Shown: piece after piece, positions 7,163 through 14,350 of the stretch | How positions within the stretch are numbered: the first letter of the stretch is position 1 | How the letters are laid out: each line of letters begins with the position of its first letter | Assembly (NCBI GenBank): GCA_017482485.1 | Contig: JAFUMV010000095.1 | Location: 1 to 36,400 of the forward strand | Length of the DNA: 36,400 nt | Direction: 5' to 3' | Source: Lachnospiraceae bacterium | Lineage (GTDB): Bacteria; Bacillota; Clostridia; Lachnospirales; Lachnospiraceae | Translations under genes and position numbers: made by a program | The notes under the pieces: model-generated | Seen by the model: the letters and a program-made list of their open reading frames with translations, nothing else | What the model was told of the DNA's origin: nothing | Database searches by the model: none

Positions 7163-8242
7163 ATGACTATCAGACTCGCGGAGAATATACGCAGATTCCG
7201 TAAGGAACACATGATGACCCAGGAGCAATTGGCCGAAGCAATTGGCGTGACGGTCGGTGCTGTTTATAAATGGGAGAATGGACGCTCGGCCCCGGAAATA
7301 AATCTTTTGATCGAGCTGGCGGATTTATTTGAAACTTCCGTGGATGTGCTTTTGGGGTATGAGGTCCGAAACAATGACCGGGAACATATTGTGGAGCGCC
7401 TGAAAGCCTATGTGCATGACCGGGAAGCGGCAGACGCTGTGAAGGAAGCAGAAAAGGCGCTGAAAAAATACCCGAATAATTTCGAAATCGTATATCAGAG
7501 CGCCAGGCTGTTCGATGTGAAAGGCACCGAAAAGAAAGATGAGAATTTGCTGCATCGGGCGTTGGAACTTTTTTCTCATGCCTGCCTGCTGATTGATCAG
7601 AATACAGATGAAACCGTCAGTGCGCTGTTTTTACAGGTGCAGATGGCGGAGATTTATTCTCAGCTGGGCAAGCCCCAAAAGGCGGTGGAGATTCTAAAAA
7701 AGAATAATCCGTGCCGGATGAACAGCGCGCTGATCGGAGACATACTCGCGTCAGGCTGCGACCGGCCGAAGGATGCAGTGCCTTATCTTTCGGAAGCACT
7801 GCTGGACTGTGTGGTGAGCCAGATCAGAATCACCATGGGCTATTTCAATGTTTTTGTGAAAAGAAAAGATTACCGCTCGGCGGCGGAGATTCTGCAGTGG
7901 GCACTGGGCAGCTTTCAGAGTCTCAAGCTGCCGCAGCGGACGAATTTTCTGGAAAAAACGGAGGCTATGTATCTGTTAATCTGCGGAGACATGTATCTGC
8001 GGCTGGGGCGGCGGGAGGTGGCCGGAGATTATCTGAGACGGGCCAAAATGCTGGCACAGAAATTTGATGCAGATCCCAGTTATGCTGCAGAGCATATTCG
8101 TTTTGTGGCTCTGGAGGAAAAAAGCTCCGGGCATGACAATCTGGGCGTTACAGCGATGGAAGCACTTCGGCACTATATTGAGGAAGAGGCGGATACAGCG
8201 CTGATTGTTTTATGGGAGGAAATTATGCATGAAACAGAGTAA
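7163..8242 (+). CDS. XRE-family transcriptional regulator with TPR-like C-terminal domain
   Basis: 359 residues. Residues 1-65 form an XRE/Cro helix-turn-helix (MMTQEQLAEAIGVTVGAVYKWENG, described in two parts: recognition helix VTVGAVYKWE and scaffold EINLLIELADLFETSVDVLLGY). The remainder (75-355) is all-helical with repeated A/L patterns typical of tetratricopeptide repeats, as in peptide- or ligand-sensing regulators of Firmicutes. ATG 7163 is chosen because AGGGAGG lies 9 nt upstream; the in-frame upstream extension has no ribosome site. It is followed directly by the stump of an ABC exporter whose ATG-like start overlaps its stop, so it probably regulated that exporter, now lost. Its remaining targets are unknown. 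Confidence 0.85.
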   Translation: MTIRLAENIRRFRKEHMMTQEQLAEAIGVTVGAVYKWENGRSAPEINLLIELADLFETSVDVLLGYEVRNNDREHIVERLKAYVHDREAADAVKEAEKALKKYPNNFEIVYQSARLFDVKGTEKKDENLLHRALELFSHACLLIDQNTDETVSALFLQVQMAEIYSQLGKPQKAVEILKKNNPCRMNSALIGDILASGCDRPKDAVPYLSEALLDCVVSQIRITMGYFNVFVKRKDYRSAAEILQWALGSFQSLKLPQRTNFLEKTEAMYLLICGDMYLRLGRREVAGDYLRRAKMLAQKFDADPSYAAEHIRFVALEEKSSGHDNLGVTAMEALRHYIEEEADTALIVLWEEIMHETE

Positions 8243-8253
8243 ACAAAAGCTGG

Positions 8254-8583
8254 CACGCCGAAAGCAATATACTTCCCGATTTGCTGATTGAAAAGCGGGG
8301 AGAAAATTATTTGTGCGGAGAAAACGGAAGCGTTTTGTCCGGAGGGGAAAAGCAGAGAATTTCCATCGCCCGCAGCCTGCTTCGCAAATCCTGTGTACTG
8401 TTGGTGGATGAAGCAACGGCAGCGCTGGATGCGCAGACCGCATTTCAGGTTTCCTGCTCACTGCTTGGTCTGGAGAATATGATTCGTATCGTTGTCACCC
8501 ATTCTCTGGACGCATCAGGAACCTTTGAGGAGCTGATGCTGCAAAAAGGATATTTTTATTCCCTTTACACCGTGTCACAGTGA
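8254..8583 (+). pseudogene. Truncated ABC exporter: ATP-binding domain stump
   Basis: The last 110 codons of an MdlB/MsbA-type exporter survive. They include signature LSGGEKQRISIARSLL, Walker B VLLVDEATAALD, H-loop THSLD and the C-terminal FEELMLQKGYFYSLY typical of these exporters. The membrane domain, Walker A and Q-loop are absent, and no start codon or ribosome site precedes the fragment. A short open frame, ATG 8229 (MKQSKQKLARRKQYTS), overlaps the regulator stop in another phase and may be the original N-terminus. An internal, frame-breaking deletion joining the two ends near 8245-8270 would explain the arrangement. It cannot transport anything by itself. Confidence 0.8.
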
Positions 8584-8585
8584 GC

Positions 8586-8614
8586 TTGACATTCGACTGA
8601 AATCCTGTTTCAAT
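8586..8614 (+). promoter_or_regulatory. Candidate promoter of the MATE exporter gene
   Basis: Perfect TTGACA (8586-8591), 17-nt spacer, TTCAAT (8609-8614; four of six consensus bases). It is placed just after the ABC stump and 54 nt before the MATE start. Confidence 0.5.
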
Positions 8615-8618
8615 AAAA

Positions 8619-8654
8619 CTATGGCGCGCTGTGCCTTTGAGCCTGCACCCATAG
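8619..8654 (+). promoter_or_regulatory. Leader hairpin before the MATE exporter
   Basis: CTATGG (8619-8624) pairs with CCATAG (8649-8654), and GTGC (8631-8634) pairs with GCAC (8645-8648) inside it. The hairpin ends 3 nt before the AAAGGA ribosome site, so it could influence initiation. Confidence 0.4.
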
Positions 8655-8667
8655 CAAAGGATGAAAA

Positions 8668-10026
8668 ATGAGCAGCAAATCAGAAATTCGTGATTTTACA
8701 CAGGGAAATATTCCAAAACAGCTGGTGGTCTTTGCATGGCCCCTGTTTTTGTCAAATCTTCTGCAGGTGGTTTATAACATGGTGGACATGATCATCGTGG
8801 GAAATAAACTGGGAAAGGTCGGCATCTCGGCGGTATCCGTGGGCGGAGATGTGAGCAACCTGCTCACGTTTGTGGCGATGGGTTTTGCCAACGCGGGACA
8901 GGTGCTGATCGCCCAGTTTATCGGCGCAAAGCAGAAGGACAGGCTGGGAAAATTTATTGGAACCATGAGTTCTTTTTTAGTGTGCTGCGCGGTATTCTTA
9001 AGCATATTCGGCCTGATTTTCAGAAATGGCATTCTGACGCTGATGAACACGCCGGCAGAGTCTTTTGATGGAGCGAGAGCATATTCTTCCATCTGCATGG
9101 CAGGCCTGGTTTTCATATATGGTTATAATATTGTCAGCGCGATTTTACGGGGCATGGGGGATTCTAAGCATCCTTTTATTTTCATCAGCATTGCGGCGGT
9201 CATGAATCTGATTCTGGATGTGATTTTTGTCATGTTTCTGGATATGGGAGCGGGCGGCGCGGCGCTGGCGACCGTGATCAGTCAGGCAACCAGTTTTTTG
9301 TGCTGTGCATACTTTTTGGTGAAGCATACGAAGGAATTTGAACTGACTTTAAAATGGTCTTATTTTACAAAATGGAATAAGGAGATGCTGGGAAAGCTTG
9401 TAAAGCTGGGTACGCCCATGGCGATCAAGACTGCATCCGTTCAGGTTTCCAAGCTGTTTGTGAATTCCTGGATCAATTCCTACGGCATTGCCGTATCTGC
9501 CTTTGCCGGCATTGCAAACAAGGTTTCCAATATCAGCAATCTGGTGTCTGCTGCCATGAATACGGCCGGGTCCACAATGGTGGGACAGAATATTGCAGCG
9601 AAGGAATATGGACGTGTGAAAAAAATCCTGCAGTGCCTTGCCGTGATTACGCTGGCGGTGGCAGGAGTGATTTCAGTATTTATCTGGCTGTTTCCCAATC
9701 AGGTTTTCGGCATTTTCACCGATGACGCGGCGGTACTGGAAATCGGCGTGAAATATGTGCCCATCGCAGTGCTGCAGTTCATTGCCGGTGCTCTGCGGGC
9801 AGTGATGAATGCGCTGATCAACGGCAGCGGAAACTATAAAATTAATTTTGCAACTGCAATTCTGGACGGAATTGTCCTGCGAATCGGTCTGTCGCTGCTG
9901 TTTGGTCTGGGGCTTGGCATGAAGCACTATGGATTCTGGCTGGGAGATGCACTGGCCGGTTTTACGCCCTTCTGGATCGGACTGGCGTTTTATTGCAGCG
10001 GGCATTGGAAAAAGGAGAAGATATGA
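8668..10026 (+). CDS. MATE family multidrug/metabolite efflux transporter
   Basis: 452-residue, 12-helix exporter with two MatE repeats (about 15-175 and 235-400). The N-terminal FAWPLFLSNLLQVVYNMVDMIIVG segment (helix 1, residues about 22-45) and the loop AMGFANAGQVLIAQFIGAK are standard for the DinF/NorM superfamily. It would extrude organic cations or metabolites in exchange for H+ or Na+. ATG 8668 has AAAGGA upstream. Its stop overlaps the next gene's start (ATGA), so it is translationally coupled to a sialidase-like cytoplasmic protein. The shared operon suggests handling of one compound class, but the substrate is unknown. Confidence 0.9.
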   Translation: MSSKSEIRDFTQGNIPKQLVVFAWPLFLSNLLQVVYNMVDMIIVGNKLGKVGISAVSVGGDVSNLLTFVAMGFANAGQVLIAQFIGAKQKDRLGKFIGTMSSFLVCCAVFLSIFGLIFRNGILTLMNTPAESFDGARAYSSICMAGLVFIYGYNIVSAILRGMGDSKHPFIFISIAAVMNLILDVIFVMFLDMGAGGAALATVISQATSFLCCAYFLVKHTKEFELTLKWSYFTKWNKEMLGKLVKLGTPMAIKTASVQVSKLFVNSWINSYGIAVSAFAGIANKVSNISNLVSAAMNTAGSTMVGQNIAAKEYGRVKKILQCLAVITLAVAGVISVFIWLFPNQVFGIFTDDAAVLEIGVKYVPIAVLQFIAGALRAVMNALINGSGNYKINFATAILDGIVLRIGLSLLFGLGLGMKHYGFWLGDALAGFTPFWIGLAFYCSGHWKKEKI

Positions 10027-11009
10027 ACTATCAGATCATACAGCATCAGCATATTTTTACGCCCGGACAACAGGCCTTTCGGCAGTGTCATGCCTCCACC
10101 ATCTGCCAGCTTTCCAATGACGAAATTGCAGCGGCCTGGTTTGGCGGAGATCATGAAAAAGCGCCCAATGTGGCAATCTGGTTTTCCAAACGAAAAAATG
10201 GGGAGTGGAGCACACCTGCGAAAATTGCGGATAAAGAGAACATTCCCTGTTGGAATCCGGTGCTTTTAGCTCTTCCGGATAAGCTGGTGTTATTTTATAA
10301 AGTAGGAAGGGAAATCATGTCCTGGCAGACGATGGTGAAGGAATCTTATGATTTCGGAGAGAGCTGGGGTGATGAGCGGGAGCTGGTGCCCGGTGATTTT
10401 GGCGGAAGAGGGCCGGTGAAAAACAAATGTCTTATTTTAAAGGACAAAACGATTCTTGCACCGGCTTCGGTAGAAGGAAGGTATTGGGAGTGTTTTGTGG
10501 ATCGGTCAACAGATGGCGGCAGAACCTGGGAAAAAAGTGAGAATGTACCTCTGGAGAAAAGTGCGCTGAAGGATCGGGGCGTGATTCAGCCCTCTCTTTG
10601 GGAAGATGATCAGGGAATCGTCCATATGTTCATGCGAAGCAGCGAAGGGGCCATTTATTCCAGTGACTCTGCAGACAGCGGCAAAAGCTGGAGCACAGCC
10701 CGACAGACGCAGCTTCCCAACAATAACTGTGGTCTGGATCTTACCCGTCTGGAAGACGGCAGGCTTGTGCTGGTTTACAACCCGGTGTCCGGAAACTGGG
10801 CGGCCCGTTCGCCCATTGCCTTTTCGGTGTCTGAGGATAATGGGGTGACGTGGAGCGGGCCGCAGATTCTGGATCATGTTCCCTGTGAAAAAAACGAGGA
10901 ACGGGCAGAATTTTCCTATCCCGCAGTGGTGAGCAGGGGAAAGGATATTTTTCTGACTTATACCTGGAAGCGACAGAGCATTGCGTTCTGGCAGATACGC
11001 TTTTTTTAA
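10023..11009 (+). CDS. Sialidase-like (BNR/Asp-box) family protein, cytoplasmic
   Basis: 328 residues with a six-bladed beta-propeller pattern. Asp-boxes lie at 162-169 (STDGGRTW), around 215-223 (DSADSGKSW) and 270-277 (SEDNGVTW). The N-terminal CHASTICQLSNDEIAAAWFGG (in segments, residues 22-42) is characteristic of the COG4692 'predicted neuraminidase' group (BNR_2 fold). There is no signal peptide, so it acts inside the cell. ATG 10023 is preferred because AAAAGGAG precedes it and it overlaps the MATE stop by 4 nt. By fold it could cleave or epimerise a glycoside, but true GH33 activity is unproven for this group. I call it sialidase-like only. Confidence 0.8.
   Translation: MNYQIIQHQHIFTPGQQAFRQCHASTICQLSNDEIAAAWFGGDHEKAPNVAIWFSKRKNGEWSTPAKIADKENIPCWNPVLLALPDKLVLFYKVGREIMSWQTMVKESYDFGESWGDERELVPGDFGGRGPVKNKCLILKDKTILAPASVEGRYWECFVDRSTDGGRTWEKSENVPLEKSALKDRGVIQPSLWEDDQGIVHMFMRSSEGAIYSSDSADSGKSWSTARQTQLPNNNCGLDLTRLEDGRLVLVYNPVSGNWAARSPIAFSVSEDNGVTWSGPQILDHVPCEKNEERAEFSYPAVVSRGKDIFLTYTWKRQSIAFWQIRFF
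10983..11007 (+). terminator. Candidate terminator overlapping the end of the sialidase-like gene
   Basis: GCGT (10983-10986) and ACGC (10997-11000) with an inner CTG/CAG pair form a small interrupted stem, immediately followed by seven T. It overlaps the last codons of the gene. The stem is weak, so its function is uncertain. Confidence 0.4.
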
Positions 11010-11028
11010 GAAGCCGCTTTGTGGTCGG

Positions 11029-11877
11029 TTATGCGTTTACAACATCCGCATCCTCAAAACCGATCATCAGGCCGCCCATTTCAGCATAGTAGCTGCAAAG
11101 TGCGGTGGTGCATTCAACCTGTACGTCACTTTGAGGAAATTCTTTTAATATCATCTCTTTTAAGGTCTGGGCCGAATCCTGGTTGAAACAGTGGGCGATC
11201 CGGACTTTTTTGTTGGCAAAGCCCATGGTTTTCATCTCGTGAATAATAGTATCCAGCGCCTTTTTCTCGCCGCGGCACTTGTGCATGGGCTGCAGGGTGC
11301 CTTCATCGCTGGCCTTTCCCACGACGCGGATGCCGATAATGCCGGCAATTTTTGCAACAGCAGGGATTACCCTTCCGTTGTTCGCAAGATTGGTAAGGGA
11401 CTGCAGGGAAAACAGCAGATGAGAGTGCTTTTGGTAATTTTGAATGTGTTTTACGATATCACCAAAGGGCATTTCTTTTAAAATACAGGTTTTGAGTTCC
11501 TCCACGATCAGGCGCATTTCGGGACCGGCGGAAAGGGAATCGATAACATAGACCCGGGCGTTTGGATGTTCTTCCAGGTAGTCTGCTTTAGCCTGGTTGG
11601 CAGCCGCATAACTGCCGGATAAGGTTCCTGTGATTGTTACGGCAAAAATGCAGTCCGCATCACCAAAAGCCTGCATCCAGTCGTGGACGTTGGGGCAGGA
11701 GGTGCCGGAAGTGCCCTTTAAATGCTTTAAGTCCTCTACCATACCGGGTACATCAAGCGTAGGGGTATCTTCATACTCTTTTTCGGAAGTGATGATTTTC
11801 ATAGGGACATAGTCATAATCGATGTCAGAAAGATGAAACAGATTGGATGTGGAATCGGACACAATTTTGTATTTCAT
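11029..11877 (-). CDS. DegV family fatty-acid-binding protein
   Basis: 282-residue cytoplasmic protein of the DegV/FakB type. The N-terminal domain has VSDSTSNL (6-13), TGTLSGSYAAA (about 82-92) and DSLSAGPEM (about 107-115), which bind the carboxylate of a fatty acid. FSLQSLTNLANNGRV and the C-terminal CSYYAEMGGLMIGF-like end complete the fold. FakB proteins present fatty acids to FakA kinase for phospholipid synthesis, but no fakA is visible nearby. ATG 11877 is chosen because AAAGGAG sits 5 nt upstream; the frame extends 18 codons further without a ribosome site. It is transcribed away from the DUF1836 gene from a promoter with identical hexamers. Confidence 0.9.
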   Translation of the reverse strand: MKYKIVSDSTSNLFHLSDIDYDYVPMKIITSEKEYEDTPTLDVPGMVEDLKHLKGTSGTSCPNVHDWMQAFGDADCIFAVTITGTLSGSYAAANQAKADYLEEHPNARVYVIDSLSAGPEMRLIVEELKTCILKEMPFGDIVKHIQNYQKHSHLLFSLQSLTNLANNGRVIPAVAKIAGIIGIRVVGKASDEGTLQPMHKCRGEKKALDTIIHEMKTMGFANKKVRIAHCFNQDSAQTLKEMILKEFPQSDVQVECTTALCSYYAEMGGLMIGFEDADVVNA

Positions 11878-11909
11878 AAAAGCTCCTTTGGTTTGAAAAA
11901 ACTTACTAT

Positions 11910-11926
11910 CGGTTTTTGAAAAACCG
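11910..11926. promoter_or_regulatory. 17-bp palindrome in the degV leader (operator-like)
   Basis: CGGTTTTTGAAAAACCG is a perfect palindrome around a central base. It lies just downstream of the degV -10 box, covering roughly the transcription start to +20. Such placement suits a repressor operator. Because it has almost no loop, it is unlikely to act as an RNA hairpin. Confidence 0.5.
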
Positions 11927-11936
11927 TTCATAAAGT

Positions 11937-11965
11937 ATTCTACTATGCATCGTGCGGTGCGTCAA
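11937..11965 (-). promoter_or_regulatory. Sigma-A promoter of degV
   Basis: On the minus strand TTGACG (11960-11965) and TAGAAT (11937-11942) are separated by exactly 17 nt. It would give a leader of about 50 nt containing the palindrome. Confidence 0.75.
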
Positions 11966-12037
11966 GGGATATTTAAAAACTTATGGTTGCCCCTTGTGCA
12001 CTGAGGGTAAGATTTTGCAATCGCAGGAGTCCATTTA

Positions 12038-12066
12038 TTGACGGAGGGGCAGGTTTGCGGTAGAAT
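12038..12066 (+). promoter_or_regulatory. Sigma-A promoter of the DUF1836-amidohydrolase operon
   Basis: TTGACG (12038-12043), 17-nt spacer, TAGAAT (12061-12066). The hexamers and spacing are the same as in the divergent degV promoter about 100 nt away. The ribosome site AAGAGG follows at 12077-12082. Confidence 0.75.
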
Positions 12067-12090
12067 TTGCCTTATGAAGAGGTAAAAGCC

Positions 12091-12612
12091 ATGACACAGA
12101 AAGTAAAGGAAGAGATTGCTGCATCAATTGCAGCTTTTCGTCTGCCCAGGTATGAGGAAATTCCGGATGTGGGACTTTATCTGGAACAGGCGGTGAAATA
12201 TATTTCGGAATATCTGGAACCATTGGAAGATATTACGCTTACAACCTCCATGGTCAGCAATTATGTGAAGAAGGGGCTGCTGCCAAGTCCTGTGAAAAAG
12301 CAGTATGGCAGAGAGCAGATTGCCCATCTTTTTTTCATTGCAGTTGCAAAAACGGTGATGTCTATAGAAGACATCCGGATTTTGCTGGAATTGCAGAGAA
12401 GAACTTATAAGAGTCAGAGAGCCTATGATTATTTTGCCCTGGAATTTGAAAATGTGCTTCGCTATGTATTGGGGATCAAAGAAAATCTGGACAACATAGG
12501 CGTGGATGCGACGGATGAAAAAGAAATTCTGCGCAATATCATCATCACGGTGGCACATAAGGTGTATCTGGACAAGCGCGTTGCCATACTGCATGAGGAA
12601 GAAAAAGAATGA
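12091..12612 (+). CDS. DUF1836 domain protein (putative MerR-like regulator)
   Basis: 173 residues. The central part (about 30-95) contains TTSMVSNYVKKGLLPSPVKKQYGREQIAHLFF in successive motifs: a helix-turn-helix with the 'NYVKKGLL-P-P' pattern seen in MerR-like winged helices. This is the hallmark of PF08876/DUF1836 proteins of Clostridia. The C-terminal half is helical. ATG 12091 is preferred over an in-frame TTG eight codons upstream because AAGAGG lies 8 nt before it. Its last codons overlap the amidohydrolase ATG by 4 nt, so the two are coupled. It probably controls its own operon and perhaps the divergent degV. Ligand and target are unknown. Confidence 0.8.
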   Translation: MTQKVKEEIAASIAAFRLPRYEEIPDVGLYLEQAVKYISEYLEPLEDITLTTSMVSNYVKKGLLPSPVKKQYGREQIAHLFFIAVAKTVMSIEDIRILLELQRRTYKSQRAYDYFALEFENVLRYVLGIKENLDNIGVDATDEKEILRNIIITVAHKVYLDKRVAILHEEEKE

Positions 12613-14222
12613 AGAACATCTATTATCATGGGAAAGTTTATACAGGGAGTCTGCCGCTTGCCGAAGCTTTTATAGAAGAAAACGGCCGCTTCGTGTATGC
12701 CGGAAGTGATGACGGCGCAAAAGCGCTGGCGCAAAGCGGTGATCGTCTGGTGGACCTGGAAGGCAGATTCGTGTGCAGCGGTTTTATTGACAGTCACATG
12801 CATCTTTTAAATTACGGGCAGTCATTAAGCTGCGCCCAGCTGGCCGAACATACGGACAGCATCGCCGGACTGGTGTCATATTTTTCAAAATTTGCAAAGG
12901 AACATCCGCCGATGGAAAACGGATGGCTGATGGGGCGGGGCTGGAATCAGGATTATTTTACCGATGAAAAAAGAATGCCAAACCGTTATGATCTGGATCT
13001 GGTTTCGACAGAATTTCCGGTATATGCGGTGCGTGCCTGCGGGCACTGCCTTGCAGTGAACAGCAAAGCGCTGGAAATTTTGGGGATAACTGCGGAAACG
13101 CCGGTGCCGGAGGGCGGTCGGATCGGCATGGAAAACGGTGTGCCCGACGGTCTTTTTTTCGACAATGCAATGGACCTGGTTTATGGCGTGATTTCTGCAC
13201 CTACGAAGGAAGAAGTAAAGCAGATGATCCGCACTGCCTGCAAAGCGCTCAACGGTTATGGCATCACCGGCTGTCACAGCGATGATTTCTGCGTGTTTCA
13301 CAATGTGCCCTGGCAGCAGGTAAAAGAAGCTTTTGAAGAGCTGGAAGCTGCCAAAGAGCTGACGGTCCGGGTTTATGAACAAAGCAATTTCACACAGCTG
13401 TCCGAACTGAAAAAATTTGTGGAGGCGGGAAATGTGACAGGGAGTGGCTCCGACCTGTACAAAATCGGACCGTTAAAGCTTTTGGGAGACGGAGCGCTTG
13501 GCGCAGGAACGGCCTTTTTGTCCCGGCCCTATGCAGACGATCCTGCCACCTGCGGACTTCCTGTCTTTTCAAAGGAATCGCTGGGGGAACTGATCGATTA
13601 TGCCAATGCCTGTGGAATGCAGGTGGCGGTGCACGCCATCGGAGACGCCTGTCTGGACTGGGTTTTGGAAGCTTTTGAAAAGGCGCTGATCAAGCATCCC
13701 CGAAAGGATCATCGGCACGGCATTGTACACTGCCAGATCACCAGACCGGATCAGCTTCGCAAAATAGAAGAACTGGATTTGCATGTTTATGCCCAGAGCA
13801 TTTTTCTGGATTACGATATTCATATGGTGGAGCAGCGCGTGGGCAAAGAGTTGGCTTCCACCAGCTATAACTGGAAGACGCTGATGAAAAACGGTGTTTC
13901 GGTGAGCAACGGCTCCGACTGCCCTGTGGAATTGCCGGATGCGTTGGCCGGCATACAGTGCGCCGTGACACGAACCACGTTAAAGGATCACATCGGCCCC
14001 TGGCTGCCTGCGGAGAGGTTTACTGTGCAGGAGGCGCTGGACAGCTATACGGTGCGAAGCGCGGAAGCGAGTTTTGAGGAGGAATACAAAGGGCAGATTA
14101 AAAAGGGAATGCTGGCGGACTTCGTGATTTTAGGCGGAAATCCTTTTGAAGCAGCGCAAAATGAAATCAAAGATATTCCGGTCTGCGCCACTTACCTGGG
14201 CGGGCGGAAGGTGTATGGCTGA
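12609..14222 (+). CDS. Amidohydrolase, YtcJ-like (amidohydrolase 3 family)
   Basis: 537-residue metal-dependent hydrolase. GFIDSHMHL with H63 and H65 is the N-terminal metal motif of the TIM barrel. AVHAIGDACLD (about 339-349) and HGIVHCQ give the further histidines, and SNGSDCPVE (about 433-441) the catalytic aspartate. The beginning and end (HGKVYTG; KKGMLADFVILGGNPFE) form the small beta-sandwich typical of COG1574. Members hydrolyse amide or ester bonds of diverse small molecules; the substrate is not predictable. It is coupled to the DUF1836 regulator by a 4-nt overlap, so that regulator may sense the substrate. No signal peptide, so cytoplasmic. Confidence 0.88.
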   Translation: MKNIYYHGKVYTGSLPLAEAFIEENGRFVYAGSDDGAKALAQSGDRLVDLEGRFVCSGFIDSHMHLLNYGQSLSCAQLAEHTDSIAGLVSYFSKFAKEHPPMENGWLMGRGWNQDYFTDEKRMPNRYDLDLVSTEFPVYAVRACGHCLAVNSKALEILGITAETPVPEGGRIGMENGVPDGLFFDNAMDLVYGVISAPTKEEVKQMIRTACKALNGYGITGCHSDDFCVFHNVPWQQVKEAFEELEAAKELTVRVYEQSNFTQLSELKKFVEAGNVTGSGSDLYKIGPLKLLGDGALGAGTAFLSRPYADDPATCGLPVFSKESLGELIDYANACGMQVAVHAIGDACLDWVLEAFEKALIKHPRKDHRHGIVHCQITRPDQLRKIEELDLHVYAQSIFLDYDIHMVEQRVGKELASTSYNWKTLMKNGVSVSNGSDCPVELPDALAGIQCAVTRTTLKDHIGPWLPAERFTVQEALDSYTVRSAEASFEEEYKGQIKKGMLADFVILGGNPFEAAQNEIKDIPVCATYLGGRKVYG

Positions 14223-14261
14223 GGTCTTCCGATGAAACATCCGGGAACTCAAAAAAACAGG

Positions 14262-14289
14262 TTACAGAAGTAGCGAATGATGGTAAAAT
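14262..14289 (+). promoter_or_regulatory. Candidate promoter at the head of the glycan locus
   Basis: TTACAG (14262-14267), 16-nt spacer, TAAAAT (14284-14289), 62 nt before the chosen start of the AroA fusion. It is the only reasonable sigma-A-like pair in the 128-nt gap after the amidohydrolase, but it is imperfect. Confidence 0.45.
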
Positions 14290-14350
14290 AAGTGGATAAA
14301 ACAGCATGGATGTATCCGGATGCACCCGGCTGCAGAAAGGTTTAGGCAAT

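Noticed and set aside
10023..11009. Secreted exo-sialidase for mucin degradation
   Set aside because: There is no signal peptide or carbohydrate-binding module, and the N-terminal motif belongs to the uncharacterised cytoplasmic COG4692 group.
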